From Sulfurimicrobium sp964384915 (GTDB lineage Bacteria; Pseudomonadota; Gammaproteobacteria; Burkholderiales; Sulfuricellaceae): a stretch of 64,000 bases of DNA. Positions within the stretch are counted from its first letter, which is position 1; each line of letters opens with the position of its first letter. A model generated the notes under the pieces. It was given only the letters and a program-made list of their open reading frames with translations. It was not told where the DNA came from and did not search any database. Both the position numbers and the translations under genes were made by a program. Shown here piece after piece: positions 45,166 to 53,478 of the stretch. Where the stretch lies: the NCBI GenBank assembly GCA_964384915.1, contig CAYLMA010000014.1, positions 13,682 to 77,681 of the forward strand, read 5' to 3'.

Positions 45166-45585
45166 ATGGAACATTTCACTGCCTGGCTGATGGGTGATGA
45201 ATCCAGCCTGTGGACGCTCTTTTTTTCCAGCTTTCTCGGTGCAACTGTTTTGCCGGGGGGCTCCGAAGCCGTACTGTTCGTACTGCTCAAACTGCATCCC
45301 CAATTGCTCTGGCCGGCCTTGCTCACTGCGACCATCGGCAACACGCTTGGTGCAATGACGTCCTATCTGCTGGGGCGGCTGTTTCCCAAGGACCGCCACC
45401 ATCGCGCCGCCGCCTGGCTGCAGCTCCATGGCAGCCCGGTCCTGCTGCTGGCCTGGGCGCCACTGATTGGCGATGCCTTGTGCGTGGCTGCCGGATGGCT
45501 GCGCATCAACCCCTGGCACGCAGCCCTGTTCATGCTGCTGGGCAAGGGCGCGCGCTATGGCTTGGTAACCATGGCGGCGACATAG
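45166..45585 (+). CDS. YqaA-like inner-membrane protein (DedA/SNARE-associated fold)
   Basis: A 139-residue membrane protein with four hydrophobic segments. The stretches FLGATVLPGGSEAVLFVLL, IGNTLGAMTSYLLGRL and AWAPLIGDALCVAAGWL are typical of YqaA and the VTT/DedA domain, where members may act as lipid scramblases or transporters. It begins ten bases after rodA. Function in this host is unknown. Confidence 0.85.
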   Translation: MEHFTAWLMGDESSLWTLFFSSFLGATVLPGGSEAVLFVLLKLHPQLLWPALLTATIGNTLGAMTSYLLGRLFPKDRHHRAAAWLQLHGSPVLLLAWAPLIGDALCVAAGWLRINPWHAALFMLLGKGARYGLVTMAAT

Positions 45586-45652
45586 GCAAATAGGCCGCCT
45601 CATTCGCCGCGGCTTGGGTTAAAATTGATTTTTTGCCTTGCTCCAAAATTCC

Positions 45653-48600
45653 ATGACCGCCCGCCTGCGCGAAATCCCCTACAACTACACCTCCTTTTCC
45701 GACCGGGAAATCGTCATCCGCTTCCTCGGCGAGGACATGTGGCAGGTGCTGGAAGCCCTGCGCGCACAACGCAAGACCGGCCGTTCGGCGCGCATGCTGT
45801 TCGAGGTGCTGGGCGATTTGTGGGTAGTCAACCGCAACCCCTACCTGCAGGACGACCTGCTCGCAAACAAGAAGCGCCAGACGGCACTGGTCGGAGCATT
45901 GCGCCACCGCCTGAAAGCCATCGAGGAACGCCGTCAGGACAACGTCAAGGTCTTGCAGTTGCTGCAGGCGGCACACCGTGCAGTCAACGAATTCGAGCGC
46001 GGCTTCGAACAAACCCGCAAGCTGCGCAAGAAAGTACTGGCCAAACTCCTGCCTCACACCCGCCGCGACAACATCCAGTTCGACGGGTTGAGCCGCGTTT
46101 CGCACGTTACCGATGCCACCGACTGGCGCGTGGAATATCCCTTCGTGGTGATCAACCCCGATACCGAGCGCGAGATCGCACCGCTGGTGGAAGCCTGCAT
46201 CGAGTGCGGCCTGACCCTGATCCCGCGCGGCGGCGGCACCGGCTACACCGGCGGCGCCATTCCGCTCGACCCCCTGACCGCGGTGATCAACACCGAGAAG
46301 CTGGATGCGCTGGGCCCGGTGGAGCGCACCCCGCTGCCGGGCGTGGCCGAGCCGGTCGCCACCATCCTGTGCGGCGCCGGCGTGGTGACGCGGCGCGTCA
46401 TGGAAGCGGCGGAGGCGGCGGGACAGGTGTTCGCGGTGGACCCGACCTCGGCCGACGCCTCGTGCATCGGCGGCAACGTGGCGATGAACGCGGGCGGCAA
46501 GAAAGCCGTGCTGTGGGGCACGGCGCTCGACAACCTGGCCTGGTGGCGCATGGTGACGCCCGATGCCAACTGGCTCGAAGTGGAACGCCTCGACCACAAC
46601 CAGGGCAAGATCCACGACGCCGAGTCGGTCCGCTTCCGCATCAGCCGCTTCGCGCCGGATGGAAAAACGCTCATGGGCGAACCGGAAATCCTCGGCGTCG
46701 CCGGGCATTGCTTCCGCAAGGCGGGGCTGGGCAAGGACGTCACCGACAAGTTCCTGTGCGGCCTGCCGGGCATCCAGAAGGAAGGCTGTGACGGCATCAT
46801 CACCTCGGCCAGATTCATCCTGCATCGCATGCCGGCGCACACCCGCACCGTGTGCATGGAATTTTTCTGCCAGGTACGCGATGCGGTGCCCGCCATCGTC
46901 GAAATCAAGAATTACATCGATGCCCATCCCAAAGCCTTGCTGGCGGGACTGGAGCACCTCGACGAGCGCTACTTGAAGGCCGTCGGATACGCCACCAAGG
47001 CAAACCGGACCAAGCGCCCGAAAATGGTGCTGCTGGCGGACATCGTCTCGGATGACGAGGCCGCCTGCGGCGAAGTCGCATCGGAAATGGTCAAGCTGGC
47101 CAACGGCCGCAACGGCGAAGGCTTCATCGCGGTGAGCCCGGCGGCGCGCAAGAAGTTCTGGCTCGACCGCGCCCGCACGGCCGCCATCGCGGCGCATACC
47201 AACGCCTTCAAGATCAACGAGGACGTGGTGATCCCCCTGCCGCGCATGGGCGACTACTGCGACGGCATCGAACGCATCAACATCGAGCTTTCCACCCACA
47301 ACAAGCTGCAACTGGTGGAAGCCTTGCAGCGCTTCCTCAAAGGCCAGTTGCCGCTGTTCCAGGACGAAGACACCATCGCCGACCCGGAACTGACCGAAGA
47401 CCGGCGGCGGCGCGCGCTCAACATGCTGGAGGAAGTGCAGAAACGCTGGCAGGAGATGCTGGGCAACCTGGATACGCCGATCGAAGGGTTCAAATTCCAG
47501 CAGCCGGAAACCGAGCACAAGCATCGCACCGTGTTCGAACTGCTGCAGGACCACACCCTGCGTGTTTCCTGGAAGCGCGAAATCCGGCGTGAACTGCAGA
47601 CCATTTTCACAGGGCGCGAATACCAGCCGATTCTCGAGCAATGCGACCTCATCCACGGCAAGATCCTGAAAAGCCGCGTGTTCGTGGCGCTGCACATGCA
47701 CGCCGGCGACGGCAACGTGCACACCAACATCCCGGTCAACTCCGACGACTATGCCATGCTCAAGGCCGCCAACCATGCGGTGGCGCGCATCATGCGCCTG
47801 GCGCAATCGCTGGGCGGCGTGATTTCAGGCGAACATGGCATCGGACTGACCAAGCTGGAATTCCTCGAAGCCGCGGCAATCGAGAAATTCGCCCATTACA
47901 AGCAGCAGGTGGACCCGCACGGCCACTTCAACCGCGGCAAGCTGCTGCCCGGCGCAGACCTGCGCAATGCCTACACCCCCAGCTTCAGCCTGCTGGAAAC
48001 CGAATCGCTGATCATGGAGCAGAGCGCCATCGGCGAAATTGCCGATTCGATCAAGGACTGCCTGCGCTGCGGCAAGTGCAAGCCGGTATGCAGCACCCAC
48101 GTGCCACGCGCCAACCTGCTTTACAGCCCGCGCAACAAGATCCTCGCCACTTCGCTGCTGATCGAAGCCTTCCTCTACGAAGAACAGACGCGGCGCGGCG
48201 TTTCATTGCAGCATTTCGACGAATTCAACGATGTCGCCGACCATTGCACGGTATGCCACAAATGCGCCAGTCCCTGCCCGGTGAACATCGATTTCGGCGA
48301 TGTCTCCATCGCCATGCGCAACTTCCTGCGTTTGCAGCACAAGAAGAAATTCAATCCCGGCACTTTTGCCGCCATGCTGTTCCTCAACGCCACCGACCCC
48401 GCCACCATCAAGGCCATACGCACGGTCATGATCGGCTGGGGCTACCAGGCTCAACGCCTGGGCTATGCCGTAGGCAAACATTTCGGCCTGGTCAAGCCGC
48501 AGACCCAGCATCCGCCCGCCACGCTCGGCAAGCCCGCGCTCACGGCCCAGGTCATCCATTTCATCAATAAGCCCATGCCGGGCAAGATGCCGAACCGGAC

Positions 48601-49465
48601 CTCGCGCGCCCTGCTGGGTCTGGAAGACGCCACCATGGTGCCGGTCATCCGCAACCCCGCCAAGCTCAGCGAGGAGTCGGACGCGGTGTTCTACTTCCCG
48701 GGCTGCGGCTCGGAACGCCTGTTCAGCCAGGTGGGGCTCGCCACCCAAGCCATGCTGTTCGAGATCGGCGCCGTCACGGTTTTGCCGCCGGGCTACCTGT
48801 GCTGCGGCTACCCGCAGACTTCCTCCGGCGACGAGGACAAGGGCCAGGAAATCACCACCGCCAACCGCGTGCTGTTCCATCGCGTCGCCAACACCCTGAA
48901 CTACCTCGACATCAAGACCGTGATCGTGTCCTGCGGCACCTGCATGGACCAGTTGCTGAAATACCAGTTCGACAAGATTTTCCCCGGCTGCCGCCTGCTG
49001 GATATTCACGAATACCTGATGGAAAAAGGAGTCAAGCTGGAAGGCGTCGAAGGCAAGCGCTACCTCTACCACGACCCTTGCCACACGCCGATGAAAACCC
49101 ACTCGCCGATCGCCGTGGCAAGCACGCTGATGGGCAGCGAAGTCAAGCTGAACGACCGTTGCTGCGGAGAAGCCGGAACGCTGGCAGTGACGCGCGCCGA
49201 CATCTCTACCCAGATCCGCTTCCGCAAACAGGAAGAACTCATCAAGGATGCTGCGCTGCTTCATGAAGCCGCGCCGGATGCCAAGATGAAAATTCTGACA
49301 TCCTGCCCCTCTTGCCTGCAGGGCCTTTCCCGCTACAATGACGACACGGGAATCGAGGCCGACTACATCGTGGTCGAGCTGGCGCGCCACCTGCTTGGCG
49401 AGAACTGGCAGACGGATTACATAGCCAAGGCCTCAACCGGCGGAATCGAGCGGGTATTGTTGTGA
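45653..49465 (+). CDS. Giant FAD/4Fe-4S oxidoreductase, DUF3683-FAD-CCG
   Basis: A protein of about 1270 residues. The N-terminal part is DUF3683 (about 1-150). An FAD-binding type 4 module has LIPRGGGTGYTGGAIPLD near residue 195, followed by an FAD oxidase C-terminal domain with HMHAGDGNVHTNIPVN and HGIGLTKLEF. Two 4Fe-4S motifs follow (CLRCGKCKPVC near 802; CTVCHKCASPCP near 865), then CCG domains (CCGYPQTSSG, CCGEAGTLAV). It thus combines GlcD-like and GlcF-like parts in one chain and probably oxidises a 2-hydroxyacid such as lactate or glycolate. The start at 45653 is preferred over 45638. Substrate is not known. Confidence 0.9.
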   Translation: MTARLREIPYNYTSFSDREIVIRFLGEDMWQVLEALRAQRKTGRSARMLFEVLGDLWVVNRNPYLQDDLLANKKRQTALVGALRHRLKAIEERRQDNVKVLQLLQAAHRAVNEFERGFEQTRKLRKKVLAKLLPHTRRDNIQFDGLSRVSHVTDATDWRVEYPFVVINPDTEREIAPLVEACIECGLTLIPRGGGTGYTGGAIPLDPLTAVINTEKLDALGPVERTPLPGVAEPVATILCGAGVVTRRVMEAAEAAGQVFAVDPTSADASCIGGNVAMNAGGKKAVLWGTALDNLAWWRMVTPDANWLEVERLDHNQGKIHDAESVRFRISRFAPDGKTLMGEPEILGVAGHCFRKAGLGKDVTDKFLCGLPGIQKEGCDGIITSARFILHRMPAHTRTVCMEFFCQVRDAVPAIVEIKNYIDAHPKALLAGLEHLDERYLKAVGYATKANRTKRPKMVLLADIVSDDEAACGEVASEMVKLANGRNGEGFIAVSPAARKKFWLDRARTAAIAAHTNAFKINEDVVIPLPRMGDYCDGIERINIELSTHNKLQLVEALQRFLKGQLPLFQDEDTIADPELTEDRRRRALNMLEEVQKRWQEMLGNLDTPIEGFKFQQPETEHKHRTVFELLQDHTLRVSWKREIRRELQTIFTGREYQPILEQCDLIHGKILKSRVFVALHMHAGDGNVHTNIPVNSDDYAMLKAANHAVARIMRLAQSLGGVISGEHGIGLTKLEFLEAAAIEKFAHYKQQVDPHGHFNRGKLLPGADLRNAYTPSFSLLETESLIMEQSAIGEIADSIKDCLRCGKCKPVCSTHVPRANLLYSPRNKILATSLLIEAFLYEEQTRRGVSLQHFDEFNDVADHCTVCHKCASPCPVNIDFGDVSIAMRNFLRLQHKKKFNPGTFAAMLFLNATDPATIKAIRTVMIGWGYQAQRLGYAVGKHFGLVKPQTQHPPATLGKPALTAQVIHFINKPMPGKMPNRTSRALLGLEDATMVPVIRNPAKLSEESDAVFYFPGCGSERLFSQVGLATQAMLFEIGAVTVLPPGYLCCGYPQTSSGDEDKGQEITTANRVLFHRVANTLNYLDIKTVIVSCGTCMDQLLKYQFDKIFPGCRLLDIHEYLMEKGVKLEGVEGKRYLYHDPCHTPMKTHSPIAVASTLMGSEVKLNDRCCGEAGTLAVTRADISTQIRFRKQEELIKDAALLHEAAPDAKMKILTSCPSCLQGLSRYNDDTGIEADYIVVELARHLLGENWQTDYIAKASTGGIERVLL

Positions 49466-49470
49466 GACCT

Positions 49471-49545
49471 AGCTGTCAGCGTTCAGCCATCAGCAATCGG
49501 CTTGGAGCAACACCTGGACTAAACGCTGATCGCTGTAAGCTGAAG
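49471..49545. repeat. AGCtgTC palindrome (class B) after the DUF3683 gene
   Basis: The left part AGCTGTCAGCGTTCAGCCAT (49471-49490, continuing to 49494) and right part GCTGATCGCTGTAAGCTGA (about 49525-49543) are imperfect reverse complements with heptameric units. It occupies the whole gap before the next gene. Confidence 0.75.
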
Positions 49546-49553
49546 GAATCTTG

Positions 49554-51182
49554 ATGGACATCGATTTCGATCTGCCGGCCATACTGGCCGATGCGCCACG
49601 TCCGGAATTCAACGATGCCAGTGCGTGCCGGAAATGGCTGAAAACCCTGCCCCTGACCAATATCCAGACACTTCATGGCGAGCTCCGCCAGCAGTTGGAA
49701 TTACTCGCTCATTTTGCGCTACCCGCCCTGGAACGCCTGAAGATACTGGAGCAGTTGCGTGAAACCGTGGCCTATCTGGCAAGCGAACTGGGCAAGAAAT
49801 ATCGCAACAAACCCATGCCCCTCTCGCCCCTGGAACAAACCGCGTGGCTCAATGAACAGGCGTTGTGGCTCAGTTTTGGGAAAAGTTACCTGCAGTGCCT
49901 GGAGGCGGCGCAAAAAGGGGATGCCGAAGTCATCCCTTTTGTCGCCCTGACCACCCAGCGCGCCATGAACTGCATCACTTTCCAGATGCTGGGTTTTGCT
50001 CATGCCTACCGGCTCGTACCTGCGCCCATGTGGCGGCAAATGCACTTTTTGTACCGCCACGCCGAAGAGCGGGGAGTTGCCGCCAAACGCATCAAGGATG
50101 CCCTGAACCACGAGGACGGCACCAACTCGTGCCAGGCATCCTATGCCAAGGCGCTGTTGCTGGGACTGTCCGACCCGCTGAAATTGGCTTCGCGCCAGAT
50201 TCTCCAGCTCGACCGCTGGCTCGACCGCTGGTCCGCTCGCTTGACGGTGGGCAAGGATCAACCGCCGACACCTTCACTGCCCCTGATCAGCGTGGACCTG
50301 GCTGGAGAAAGCGGGGCCGTGATTTTTACTGGGCAATTAATGGGCGAGCGGCGTTTTGTGGATACCGAACGAATCGCCCTATCCCTCAGAAAACGCATCA
50401 AATTCCTGAAAAGTGGCGGCAACCCGGCCGAGGTGGGCCTCGGTGACGAGTGCATCCAGCCCTCTTGCGAGCTACTGCTCAGCGCGCTTTACAAACGCTG
50501 GTGCGAAGTGCCGCTGACACGCACCTTCCCGCGCGACAGCGGCGGAAGCACTGTTCAGCTGTGCTTCGCATTCCCCGCCATCTATTTTTTTCTTGGCGAT
50601 GCATCTCCTTTCAAACAGCCGGGTGAAACACTGGATGTCGCGCCTGAAATCATGCAAGACATGCACATGTTCGGCCGTGTCACCCAGCGTACCGAGAAAC
50701 TGCTCTTCGCACGTCTGGGGTTTGCCCTGGAAAACTGGCACAACCTCGATCAGAGTGCCGGTGGATTCCGTCTCTCTCGTCGCGGCGCGGGCGAACGCAT
50801 TAGCCAGAACCAGCTGGTTGCGCTGCGCAGCATTGAAAGCGCGCCATTCAGCCTCGCCGTAGTCCGCTGGCTGATGGTGGACAACGACGCGGGAGACCTT
50901 AGCATCGGCACTCGCATGCTGCCAGGGCTACCCACCCCCCTGGCTGCCAGGCAGCTCACATTGAACCCGGCTGACATGGGTCTCTTTGTCCCGGCATTTC
51001 AGCTTTCCGCCATGCCCGAGCAACAGGAACCCGCCAGCCTGGTCCTGCCCATAGGCTGGTTCCAGCCGGGCAAGCGCGTGCAGATTTACGCCAGCATGAC
51101 GGAAACGGTGAAACTCACCGGCCTGCTGGAAAAGGGGGCTAATTTCGAGCGCGTCACTTATGTCAACGAACCGATGCTTTAA
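49554..51182 (+). CDS. Large soluble protein of unknown function
   Basis: A 542-residue protein without a signal peptide or membrane segment. The N-terminal half is helical (WLKTLPLTNIQTLHGELRQQLELL, followed by LEQLRETVAYLASELGKKY) and the C-terminal 150 residues are beta-rich (LAARQLTLNPADMGLFVPAF, LVLPIGWFQPGKRVQIY). The overall layout resembles betaproteobacterial proteins carrying a divergent PilZ-like C-terminal domain, but no c-di-GMP-binding RxxxR motif can be placed with confidence. The ATG at 49554 is used. It is downstream of the DUF3683 gene and convergent with phoR. Confidence 0.55.
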   Translation: MDIDFDLPAILADAPRPEFNDASACRKWLKTLPLTNIQTLHGELRQQLELLAHFALPALERLKILEQLRETVAYLASELGKKYRNKPMPLSPLEQTAWLNEQALWLSFGKSYLQCLEAAQKGDAEVIPFVALTTQRAMNCITFQMLGFAHAYRLVPAPMWRQMHFLYRHAEERGVAAKRIKDALNHEDGTNSCQASYAKALLLGLSDPLKLASRQILQLDRWLDRWSARLTVGKDQPPTPSLPLISVDLAGESGAVIFTGQLMGERRFVDTERIALSLRKRIKFLKSGGNPAEVGLGDECIQPSCELLLSALYKRWCEVPLTRTFPRDSGGSTVQLCFAFPAIYFFLGDASPFKQPGETLDVAPEIMQDMHMFGRVTQRTEKLLFARLGFALENWHNLDQSAGGFRLSRRGAGERISQNQLVALRSIESAPFSLAVVRWLMVDNDAGDLSIGTRMLPGLPTPLAARQLTLNPADMGLFVPAFQLSAMPEQQEPASLVLPIGWFQPGKRVQIYASMTETVKLTGLLEKGANFERVTYVNEPML

Positions 51183-51190
51183 ACGAAGTT

Positions 51191-51286
51191 TTGTGAAGCG
51201 TGAAATGTAAACACATCCACTGAACCTGCTTTTACATTTCACGCTTCACAACAAGGGCGTAGCCCAAGCGGCTTCACATTTCACTT
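51191..51286. repeat. GTGAAgc/TTCACgc palindrome (class A), long version, after the 542-residue gene
   Basis: Perfect 21-base arms at 51191-51211 and 51231-51251 flank a 19-base loop, followed by CAAGGGCGTAGCCCAAGCG and further TTCAC units. The stretch 51201-51284 is clearly homologous to 61766-61848 near pyk, including loop and tail, so these are two copies of one repeat and not just similar composition. Confidence 0.9.
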
Positions 51287-51287
51287 G

Positions 51288-52598
51288 TTACATGGTTGAT
51301 CCGGGATCAATAACCCGCCCGATAGGGAAACAGGCGCAGAAGGTGCTCCCTTTGCCCGGCGTGCTTTCGACTTCCAGGTGTCCCTGATGGCGGGTCAGGA
51401 TATGTTTGACAATTGACAGCCCCAGGCCGGTTCCCCCTGTTTCGCGTGATCGCCCACGATCGACGCGGTAGAAACGCTCGGTGAGACGGCTGATGTACTG
51501 GGGCTCGATGCCAATCCCGCTATCCTGCACACAGAATCGCGCCTCCTGGTCTTTCATGTTCCAGCGCAAGATGATCTCCCCCCCTTCCGGGGTGTAGCGC
51601 ACCGCATTGCTGACCAGGTTACCAAAAGCACTGCGCAGTTCACGCTCATTTCCCGTCAGCCTCACATCCGTATTGACTTCCAGATTAAGGCGATGACGTC
51701 CCGCGCTCAGGGAAATAGCCTCCTTGTACAGGGTTCCGATCAGGCTTTTAACATCGACGCTTTCCTCGGAGATTCTCTCCTGATTGCTTTCGAGGCGTGA
51801 CAAAGTCAGCAAATCATCCACCAGCCCCTGCATGCGGCGGGTTTGATCGAGCATCAGCTGGAAGTGGCGGCGGCTCTGCTCCATGTTGATCTGCTCCGCA
51901 TCGGCGAAGCCTTCGAGGAAGCCGCCTACAACGGTCAGTGGCGTACGCAGTTCATGCGATACGTTGGCAATGAAGTCTCGACGCATGGTTTCCACACGTT
52001 CCAGTTGGGTCACATCGCGACTGAGAAGCAATTTCTGGCGGTCGCCGAATGGCACCAACTGGATGGAGAGGGTGAGATCAGTATTGCGCGCCGACTTCAT
52101 TACCAGAGGTTCGCCGTCATTATTCGCTACCAGATATTCGGTAAATTGTGCCTGGCGCACCAGGTAACTGAGACGCTGACCATGGTCGCGCTGGTTGCTG
52201 ATGTCAAACTGTTTTTCCGCCGCCGGGTTACACCATTCGATCTGGCCCGCCTCATTGATCATGATGATGCCATCCGGCATGGCTTCCGCCGCGCGCTGGA
52301 AGCGTTCCAGAACAGCGCTCAACTCATCCTGGTGTGTCGTACGCAGCCGGCCTGAACGGTAGAGCACGCTGAAAACATCATCCCATACGCCGGAAGCCTC
52401 CGGCACCTCCGTTCCAGGTGCCGCCCGCAACCAGCGAATCAGGGCACTGAGATGCATCGCATGACGCAACCAGAGCAGCAACAGAAAGCACCCGAACAAC
52501 AGTAGCGCAATCACAGGCCCGAATAGCGGCCACATGATCAAGGCCATTAGCGCCGCCGCCAGGGGTGGCCAGAGCAGACGTCCCCACAAGCCGGGCAT
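51288..52598 (-). CDS. phoR: Phosphate regulon sensor histidine kinase PhoR
   Basis: A 436-residue membrane kinase. Two hydrophobic segments form an N-terminal anchor (LLWPPLAAALMALIMWPLF, IALLLFGCFLLLLWL), followed by a PAS domain (AMPDGIIMINEAGQIEWCN), the phospho-accepting His in FIANVSHELRTPLTVVGG, and the ATP-binding domain with NLVSNAVRYTP, DSGIGIEP and TGGTGLGLSIVKH. It pairs with phoB, located 32 bases upstream, to control phosphate starvation genes. Confidence 0.94.
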   Translation of the reverse strand: MPGLWGRLLWPPLAAALMALIMWPLFGPVIALLLFGCFLLLLWLRHAMHLSALIRWLRAAPGTEVPEASGVWDDVFSVLYRSGRLRTTHQDELSAVLERFQRAAEAMPDGIIMINEAGQIEWCNPAAEKQFDISNQRDHGQRLSYLVRQAQFTEYLVANNDGEPLVMKSARNTDLTLSIQLVPFGDRQKLLLSRDVTQLERVETMRRDFIANVSHELRTPLTVVGGFLEGFADAEQINMEQSRRHFQLMLDQTRRMQGLVDDLLTLSRLESNQERISEESVDVKSLIGTLYKEAISLSAGRHRLNLEVNTDVRLTGNERELRSAFGNLVSNAVRYTPEGGEIILRWNMKDQEARFCVQDSGIGIEPQYISRLTERFYRVDRGRSRETGGTGLGLSIVKHILTRHQGHLEVESTPGKGSTFCACFPIGRVIDPGSTM

Positions 52599-52630
52599 TC
52601 AATTTCTCTCCAGGTTCAATCCGGGCTGTT

Positions 52631-53320
52631 TCATGCGTGTTCCGAGAAACGGTAGCCTGAGCCACGCACGGTCTGAATCAGAAACTCGTGGCCGGTATCC
52701 TCAAGAGCCCGCCGCAAGCGGCGAATATGGACATCCACGGTACGATCCTCAACAAACACCTGGTTACCCCAAACCTGGTCCAGCAATTGGCTGCGGGAAT
52801 GCACGCGTTCGGCGTGGGTCATCAGGAAATGCAGCAGGCGGAATTCGGTCGGCCCCAATTCCACTGGCTTGCCCCCCGCCGTTACCCGGTGACTGGAAGG
52901 GTCCAGGCGCAGCCCGCCTGTTTCCACCGGATCATCGGTCATTTGCGGGGCGCGGCGGCGCAGCACAGCCTTGATCCGCGCCATCAACTCACGCGGCGAG
53001 AAAGGCTTGGTGATGTAATCATCGGCACCGGTATCAAAGCCCGCGATCTTGTCCTGTTCCTCGCCACGCGCCGTAAGCATGATGATGGGAATGGCCTTGG
53101 TGTAAGCGTCGGCCTTGAGGCGGCGCGCGAACTCGATCCCGCTCACGCCGGGCAGCATCCAGTCGAGCAGGATCAGGTCGGGCAGCGTGTCGCGCAGCAG
53201 GCCTAATGCCTGTTCCGCGCTCGCCGCATTGAGGGTATGGTGCCCTGCTTGTTGCAGATTGAAGGAAAGCAATTCCTGAATTGCCGGTTCGTCTTCCACC
53301 ACGAGAATATTTGCAGCCAT
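52631..53320 (-). CDS. phoB: Phosphate regulon response regulator PhoB
   Basis: A 229-residue OmpR-family regulator. The receiver has the acidic pocket VVEDEPA and phospho-acceptor Asp in LILLDWMLPGVSG, plus the conserved Lys in DYITKPFSPRELMARI. The winged-helix DNA-binding domain includes LGPTEFRLLHFLMTHAERV and VDVHIRRLRRAL. A Pho box with three 7-mers and an appropriately spaced -10 box lies directly upstream, so autoregulation is likely. AAGGAC precedes the ATG. Confidence 0.96.
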   Translation of the reverse strand: MAANILVVEDEPAIQELLSFNLQQAGHHTLNAASAEQALGLLRDTLPDLILLDWMLPGVSGIEFARRLKADAYTKAIPIIMLTARGEEQDKIAGFDTGADDYITKPFSPRELMARIKAVLRRRAPQMTDDPVETGGLRLDPSSHRVTAGGKPVELGPTEFRLLHFLMTHAERVHSRSQLLDQVWGNQVFVEDRTVDVHIRRLRRALEDTGHEFLIQTVRGSGYRFSEHA

Positions 53321-53350
53321 ACTGATGTCCTTGAAGTTTGAGCTGCTGGG

Positions 53351-53384
53351 ATAATATGACGGAAATATTACAGCATGGTGACAA
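53351..53384 (-). promoter_or_regulatory. Pho box and -10 of the phoB promoter
   Basis: On the minus strand three 7-mers with an 11-base period are seen: TTGTCAC (53384-53378), CTGTAAT (53373-53367) and CCGTCAT (53362-53356), against the consensus CTGTCAT. TATTAT (53356-53351) begins ten bases after the second repeat, the classic PhoB-dependent promoter spacing. Confidence 0.7.
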
Positions 53385-53393
53385 TTATAGCGC

Positions 53394-53422
53394 TTGATGT
53401 TTTTTCATGCCTTTTGTATAGT
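53394..53422 (+). promoter_or_regulatory. Sigma-70-type promoter of the Ig-like lipoprotein gene
   Basis: TTGATG (53394-53399), a 17-base spacer, then TATAGT (53417-53422). Transcription would begin near 53429, so the upstream GTG at 53428 cannot be the start codon. The promoter diverges from the phoB promoter. Confidence 0.7.
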
Positions 53423-53478
53423 GGCACGTGAAGTTTCGCGGCTATCTGCCTGAATTAAACACAATTAAGGGGGTTAAA

